In this document: in pieces, positions 59,760 through 64,000 of the stretch
How positions within the stretch are numbered: position 1 is the stretch's first letter
Layout of the letters: every line of letters begins with the position of its first letter
Origin: Lewinellaceae bacterium
Lineage (GTDB): Bacteria > Bacteroidota > Bacteroidia > Chitinophagales > Saprospiraceae
Direction of reading: 5' to 3'
NCBI GenBank assembly: GCA_020636195.1
Contig: JACJYH010000004.1
Coordinates: 1 to 64,000, forward strand
Length of the DNA: 64,000 nt
Position numbers and translations under genes: made by a program
The notes under the pieces: model-generated
What the model saw: the letters and a program-made list of their open reading frames with translations, nothing else
What the model was told of the DNA's origin: nothing
The model's database searches: none

Positions 59760-61088
59760 ATGAATAAATTTTTAGTAGTTTTTTGCTTCTTTTTGAGTCA
59801 ATATATTTTTGCACAGCAAGCTCTGATTGACAAAATTGTGGCTAAAGTGGGCAGTGAATACATATTGTTGTCAGAAGTTGAGGAAGAATGGACTTATTAC
59901 AAAGCCCAAAATCCGGGTGCTGATGAACATCTAAAGTGCAGCGTCCTCAATAACCTTATAGCCCAAAAATTGATTGTGTACCAAGCGAAATTAGATAGTG
60001 TGGAAGTGACAGATCAAGAAGTGGATCAACAACTAGATTACAGATTCGATGCCATTTTAAAACAGATGAATGGCGATGAAGCATTTTTTGAAGACTATTA
60101 TGGTGCTTCTGTTCCTGAAATGAAATCAAGATACAGAGACGATCAAAAGTCAAAACTTTTGGCTGAAAAAATGCAATACAATTTGATGTCAGATATTCAA
60201 ATTACTCCCAAGGAAGTTGAAGAGTTTTTCAATAAAATTCCAAAGGATTCATTGCCATATTTCAAATCTGAAATGGAGATTTCTGAAATTGTTGTTTCCC
60301 CAAAGGTTAATGACGTAGAAAGGAAAAAAGCATTAGATAAAATTACCGACTTGAGAAATCAAGTGGTGAGTGGTAAAGCCACTTTTGAAGACATTGCAAA
60401 GAAGTATTCTCAAGATCCCGGATCAGCGGCCAAGGGTGGTGATCTAGGTTTTGCAAAGCGTGGAACGTATGTGCCTGAGTTCGAGGCTACTGTTTATTCC
60501 ATAGATAAAGGTGAAATTTCTGATATCATTGAATCCGAATTTGGGTTTCACTTTATTGAGTTATTGGAAAGGCGCGGTAACGCTGTAAAAGCTAGGCACG
60601 TTTTAATAAAACCTGAGATAGTAGAGGACGATAGAACTAAAGCAAAAATGCTTTTGGATTCGGTAAAAACATTGATTGAGTCAGATAGTATGTCATTTGA
60701 GAAAGCGGTGAAAACCTTTTCATTAAAGTCAATGCCTTCGTATGCAAATAGTGGAAGAGTGAAAAATCAGAATTCAAACAACACGTTTTTCCAAGCCGAT
60801 GATATGGATCCGGATACGTATTTTGCTATTTACAATCTTAAACCTGGTCAAATTTCCAAACCTATAGAAGTGAAAGCCTACAATGGCGAATCAATGTATA
60901 AAATCGTGAAATTGGTGTCTATCACCAAACCACATCGAGCCAACCTAAAAGAAGATTTCGATAAAATCTCCCAATTTGCAAAGGAAACAAAAAAGCAAGC
61001 CTATTTTGTAAAGTGGTTGAATGAAAAAAAACATGATACGTACATCTACATCGATGATTTATTCAAAGAATGTAGAGAAATGGAATAA
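59760..61088 (+). CDS. SurA-like chaperone / peptidyl-prolyl isomerase
   Basis: 442 residues. Signal peptide (FLVVFCFFLSQYIFAQ), SurA-type N-terminal arm (IDKIVAKVGSEYILLSEVEE ... VLNNLIAQKLIVYQAKLDSV), then parvulin domain 1 (ISEIVVSPK ... KGGDLGFAKRGTYVPEFEA ... GFHFIELLERR) and a diverged second domain (ARHVLIKPE). This domain order is that of SurA, the periplasmic carrier of outer-membrane proteins. Third of the foldase cluster. Confidence 0.9.
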   Translation: MNKFLVVFCFFLSQYIFAQQALIDKIVAKVGSEYILLSEVEEEWTYYKAQNPGADEHLKCSVLNNLIAQKLIVYQAKLDSVEVTDQEVDQQLDYRFDAILKQMNGDEAFFEDYYGASVPEMKSRYRDDQKSKLLAEKMQYNLMSDIQITPKEVEEFFNKIPKDSLPYFKSEMEISEIVVSPKVNDVERKKALDKITDLRNQVVSGKATFEDIAKKYSQDPGSAAKGGDLGFAKRGTYVPEFEATVYSIDKGEISDIIESEFGFHFIELLERRGNAVKARHVLIKPEIVEDDRTKAKMLLDSVKTLIESDSMSFEKAVKTFSLKSMPSYANSGRVKNQNSNNTFFQADDMDPDTYFAIYNLKPGQISKPIEVKAYNGESMYKIVKLVSITKPHRANLKEDFDKISQFAKETKKQAYFVKWLNEKKHDTYIYIDDLFKECREME

Positions 61089-61137
61089 ACTTCCATATGG
61101 GTTAAACATTTTTTCTTTTTGGTACTTTATATTATTA

Positions 61138-61190
61138 GAGTATGTTTAAATTTTGTTTTTGTAGCTAAAGGATAAATTTTAAACATTCTC
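61138..61190 (+). mobile_element. MITE-like element, copy 5 (53 bp deletion derivative)
   Basis: Keeps both ends (GAGTATGTTTAAATTTTGTT and the AGGATAAATTTTAAACATTC side) but lacks the roughly 100 central bases including the hairpin. Perfect TTA target duplication (61135-61137 and 61191-61193). Ends 17 bases before the thiolase start codon. Confidence 0.8.
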
Positions 61191-61206
61191 TTAAACAACA
61201 CATAAG

Positions 61207-62385
61207 ATGAAACAAGTATATATCGTCTCTGCATTGAGAACACCCATAGGAAGTTTTGGTGGTCAATTTTCACAAATTCCTGCGACACAGTTAGGATCAC
61301 AAGTCGTAAAAGCAGCCATGGATGCTGTAACAATTTCTAATGATGACGTGGATGAAATCTATTTTGGACAAGTGGTTCAAGCCAACGCCGGGCAGGCTCC
61401 GGCTCGTCAAGTAGCCATTGGCGCTGGTTTATCTTCTTCCACTCCAGCTACCACAATCAATAAAGTGTGCTCATCAGGTATGAAATCCATCATTATCGGT
61501 GCTCAAACCATAGCAAGCGGTGATAACGATGTTGTGGTTTGTGGAGGTATGGAGAACATGTCATCGATCCCATTTTATGTTCCAAAGGCAAGGTATGGCT
61601 ATGGATATGGCAATGCAGAATTGGTAGATGGTTTAGTACGAGACGGTTTGGCAAATGTGTATGACGGTGTAGCTATGGGCTGTTTTGCTGATGCTACCGC
61701 AAAAAAATATGACATTAGCAGAGAAGAACAAGACAGATTTGCTATACAATCTTACAAGAGATCTGCTTCGTCATGGGAAGCAGGAATATTCAAAGATGAA
61801 GTCAGTGGAGTAAGTGTAACAGACAGAAAAGGGAATGTCACTACCATCGATACCGACCAAGAATATAAAAATGTTATTTTTGAAAAAATACCTTCGCTAA
61901 GAGCTGTATTCACAAAGGATGGTACCGTCACTGCCGCCAATGCTTCCACTATCAATGATGGAGCAGCAGCTGTCATTCTCGTTAGCGAAGATGCATTGAA
62001 AAAATACAATTTAAAACCATTGGCTAAAATCATCTCTTATGCAGACGCTGCACAAGATCCGGAATGGTTTACCACAGCTCCAGTGAAGGCAGCAGAAAAA
62101 GCGCTGAAAAAATCCGGTCTAACATTGCAAGACATGGATTTGTTTGAAGTCAACGAAGCTTTTGCAGTAGTTACTTTGGCCTTTATAAAGCAGTTAGGAT
62201 TGGATGAGGACAAAGTCAATGTACATGGAGGTGCGGTGAGTTTGGGCCATCCATTGGGATGTTCGGGAGCACGTATCGTCGTAACATTGCTGAATGCATT
62301 GCATAAAAAGAATGGTAAGTATGGTTTAGCTGCTATTTGTAATGGTGGCGGTGGAGCTAGCGCTATGATTATAGAAGCTATGTAA
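61207..62385 (+). CDS. Acetyl-CoA C-acetyltransferase (thiolase)
   Basis: 392 residues. Thiolase II signatures: acyl-binding Cys in KVCSSGMKSIIIGAQ near 89, NEAFAVVTLAF near 320, GGAVSLGHPLGCSGARI near 350 and GLAAICNGGGGASAMII at the end with the second Cys. It condenses or cleaves acetoacetyl-CoA for fatty acid breakdown, ketone use or polyhydroxybutyrate. No pathway partners are adjacent, so direction is not fixed. A short MITE derivative lies 17 bases upstream. Confidence 0.95.
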   Translation: MKQVYIVSALRTPIGSFGGQFSQIPATQLGSQVVKAAMDAVTISNDDVDEIYFGQVVQANAGQAPARQVAIGAGLSSSTPATTINKVCSSGMKSIIIGAQTIASGDNDVVVCGGMENMSSIPFYVPKARYGYGYGNAELVDGLVRDGLANVYDGVAMGCFADATAKKYDISREEQDRFAIQSYKRSASSWEAGIFKDEVSGVSVTDRKGNVTTIDTDQEYKNVIFEKIPSLRAVFTKDGTVTAANASTINDGAAAVILVSEDALKKYNLKPLAKIISYADAAQDPEWFTTAPVKAAEKALKKSGLTLQDMDLFEVNEAFAVVTLAFIKQLGLDEDKVNVHGGAVSLGHPLGCSGARIVVTLLNALHKKNGKYGLAAICNGGGGASAMIIEAM

Positions 62386-62430
62386 GCTTCAGTCAGAAAA
62401 ACTTTGATTACAGAGGGTAGTTTTATGGAA

Positions 62431-63009
62431 TTACGACTCTTCGTTTTTGCGTGAATTTATCACATCTCTCAATTCTGCGGCACGTTCGTATTCTTCCTTT
62501 TCAAGAGCTTCTTTTAATTTTGCTTCCAAGGCTGCAATACTGAGTGTCTCGGTACTCGATTTTTTCTGTGTTTTACCGGTAGCAGTTTCCTCTTCCTCTA
62601 AAATCACACCGGCAGATTCCAAGATGTTTTCATAAGTATAAATAGGACAGTTATATCTCACTGCCAATGCAATGGCATCAGAGGTACGTGCATCAATTGT
62701 TTCCGTCATACCATTTAGTTCGCAGACCAATTGTGCATAAAAGATACCATCCAGTAAATTATTGATAATGACTTCCTTTAGATTGATATCAAAAGTCTCT
62801 AAAGTGTTTTTGAAAAGGTCATGTGTGAGAGGTCTATTTGGCGTCATATTTTCCAATGCCACAGCGATAGCTTGAGCTTCAAATCCTCCGATGACTATCG
62901 GCAATCTCCTCTTACCGAATTCTTCTCCCAAGACGACCGCGTAATTATGAGATTGTGTGACACTATGCGAAAGTGCCATGATATCTAATCTGATTTTATT
63001 CATGCTCAT
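62431..63009 (-). CDS. Bifunctional nuclease (DUF151) protein with UVR motif
   Basis: 192 residues from ATG 63009 (alternatives 63054 and 63003; relatives begin near MNKIRLDI). The BFN domain covers residues 3-135 (YAVVLGEEFGKRRLPIVIGG FEAQAI, split for length; later RPLTHDLFKN and DARTSDAIALAVR with its Asp cluster). The last 30 residues form a UVR helix pair (ALEAKLKEALEKEEYERAAE). Plant and bacterial BFN proteins have RNase and DNase activity; UVR motifs bind UvrB-like partners. Possible role in stress response. Confidence 0.9.
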   Translation of the reverse strand: MSMNKIRLDIMALSHSVTQSHNYAVVLGEEFGKRRLPIVIGGFEAQAIAVALENMTPNRPLTHDLFKNTLETFDINLKEVIINNLLDGIFYAQLVCELNGMTETIDARTSDAIALAVRYNCPIYTYENILESAGVILEEEETATGKTQKKSSTETLSIAALEAKLKEALEKEEYERAAELRDVINSRKNEES

Positions 63010-63076
63010 GCCAAATAATCTCGGCAAAGTTATTAAAATTTTATCAGTCTCCACTTTTTTACCGTGGATAATTATC

Positions 63077-63084
63077 CAAAAATA
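63077..63084 (-). promoter_or_regulatory. Bacteroidota -7 box for the bifunctional nuclease gene
   Basis: Minus-strand TATTTTTG followed by G. Transcription would start near 63070, upstream of all three candidate start codons. Confidence 0.45.
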
Positions 63085-63209
63085 AAGAACAACTCCATTC
63101 TATTATAAAAATTCCTTTTATGGAGGGTTAGTTACATTTTTCGTTATGATATTGATTACGAATAAGTCTTGCAGTTCAAATGCTAGGCCTAAAAATCACT
63201 AAAATTAAG

Positions 63210-63217
63210 TACCTTTG
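63210..63217 (+). promoter_or_regulatory. Bacteroidota -7 box for the ABC-F gene
   Basis: TACCTTTG followed by CGGC, 23 bases before the ATG at 63240. No clear -33 TTG. Confidence 0.5.
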
Positions 63218-63239
63218 CGGCCAATTTTAATAATAGAGC

Positions 63240-64000
63240 ATGCTTTCTACAAATAATATATCTCTTCAATATGGCAAACGTGTACTTTTTGACGAAGTCA
63301 ATGTACAATTTGTTCAGGGTAATTGCTATGGAATTATTGGGGCGAACGGTGCGGGGAAATCTACTTTTTTGAAGATATTATCCGGTGCTCAAGATGCCAA
63401 CAAAGGTAGCGTTTCACTTGAGCCTGGAAAGAGAATGGCTGTTTTAAAGCAGAACCATTTTGAGTTCGATGAAGTTCCTGTAATACATACTGTTTTGATG
63501 GGATATGATAGATTGTGGTCTATCATGGTTGAAAAAGATGCCATCTATGCCAAGGAAGATTTTACTGAAGAAGATGGCATGCATGCATCACATTTGGAGG
63601 CTGAGTTTGCGGAAATGGATGGGTGGAATGCTGAACCGGATGCTGCAAATCTTTTGAGTGGATTGGGAATCGAACCTTCACTACACTATAAGCTTTTAAA
63701 AGAATTAGATAGTAGTCAGAAGGTCAAGGTGTTATTGGCACAAGCGCTTTTTGGGAATCCAGATTTGTTAATTTTGGACGAACCTACAAATGGTTTAGAT
63801 ATTCATACTGTTTCTTGGTTGGAAGACTTCCTCCTTGAGTTTAAAAATACTGTCATCATAGTATCCCATGATAGGCACTTTCTGGATGCAGTTTGCACAC
63901 ATATTGTGGATATTGACTTTGGCAAGATCAATGTTTTTTCAGGAAATTATACTTTCTGGTACGAATCTAGCCAATTGGCTTTAAGACACAAGCAGCAAGC
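63240..64000 (+). CDS. ABC-F family ATPase (partial, runs off the window)
   Basis: At least 253 residues, open to the window end. First ATPase domain: Walker A IIGANGAGKSTFLKI near residue 36, signature-like LKELDSSQKVKVLLAQAL (LSGGQ replaced by LDSSQ, a weak signature as in YbiT-type proteins), Walker B LLILDEPTNGLDIHTV, H-loop IIVSHDRHFLD, and the start of the interdomain linker (GNYTFWYESSQLALRHKQQ). ABC-F proteins lack membrane domains and act on ribosomes in translation or antibiotic protection. The second half lies beyond 64000. Confidence 0.9.
   Translation, partial: MLSTNNISLQYGKRVLFDEVNVQFVQGNCYGIIGANGAGKSTFLKILSGAQDANKGSVSLEPGKRMAVLKQNHFEFDEVPVIHTVLMGYDRLWSIMVEKDAIYAKEDFTEEDGMHASHLEAEFAEMDGWNAEPDAANLLSGLGIEPSLHYKLLKELDSSQKVKVLLAQALFGNPDLLILDEPTNGLDIHTVSWLEDFLLEFKNTVIIVSHDRHFLDAVCTHIVDIDFGKINVFSGNYTFWYESSQLALRHKQQ

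Overview
The window reads as a chromosomal segment of an AT-rich member of the Bacteroidota. The evidence is a type IX secretion (T9SS) sorting domain on a secreted protease, a T9SS plug-domain protein, DUF3098 and DUF3467 proteins, lipid A synthesis (LpxB), many short lipoproteins, and promoters of the Bacteroidota form TAnnTTTG about 20-70 bases upstream of start codons. A Saprospirales-like organism fits the protein styles, but that placement is inference. No rRNA, tRNA or CRISPR array was recognised.

Layout. Positions 1-3,000 are a small accessory patch: a long imperfect palindrome, four small unknown ORFs, a tyrosine recombinase and a zinc-ribbon protein. Positions 3,000-7,300 hold a lipoprotein and a 1195-residue secreted metalloprotease. 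Positions 7,500-35,500 are mostly core genome: the surE-hyp-lpxB-pnuC operon; a CvpA-family protein; two aldo/keto reductases; a bacilliredoxin; a five-gene cluster joining a TauABC-like transporter, whose binding protein is fused to an OmpA domain, to two coiled-coil proteins; secG; DUF3098-uppP-truB; nadE-ribA-FAD oxidoreductase; cmk; a T9SS plug protein; a class A penicillin-binding protein; and a DUF1015 protein.

Positions 35,600-52,700 are the accessory highlight: a head-to-tail array of eight orphan Rhs C-terminal tip modules (C1-C8, all on +) plus an older remnant (C0). Most modules have a 300-330 base conserved leader containing a short piece of Rhs core, then the core block GLYYYGARYYDP...DPLA...NNPI..IDPDG, then a different toxin domain, then a different immunity-type gene overlapping or a few bases downstream. 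Predicted toxins include a SleB-like wall hydrolase, a class 3 lipase (GHSLGG), a HET-C-like zinc phospholipase and two or three HExxH peptidases. Immunity partners are lipoproteins or small membrane proteins. No full-length rhs gene is present, so the array looks like a store of alternative tips. Three toxins are broken (C2, C7, C8) while their immunity genes stay open. VapBC, an XRE regulator and a YoeB-type toxin-antitoxin pair sit between or beside the modules.

Positions 52,900-64,000 return to core genes: a radical SAM/SPASM protein, pth, sppA, three consecutive SurA/parvulin-type periplasmic folding genes, a thiolase, a bifunctional-nuclease/UVR protein, and the start of an ABC-F ATPase that runs off the window.

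Five copies of a non-coding MITE-like element (four of 159-162 bases, one cut down to 53) are scattered over the core and the array. They have GAGTATGTTTAAA termini, 3-base target duplications and an internal hairpin with a compensatory change.
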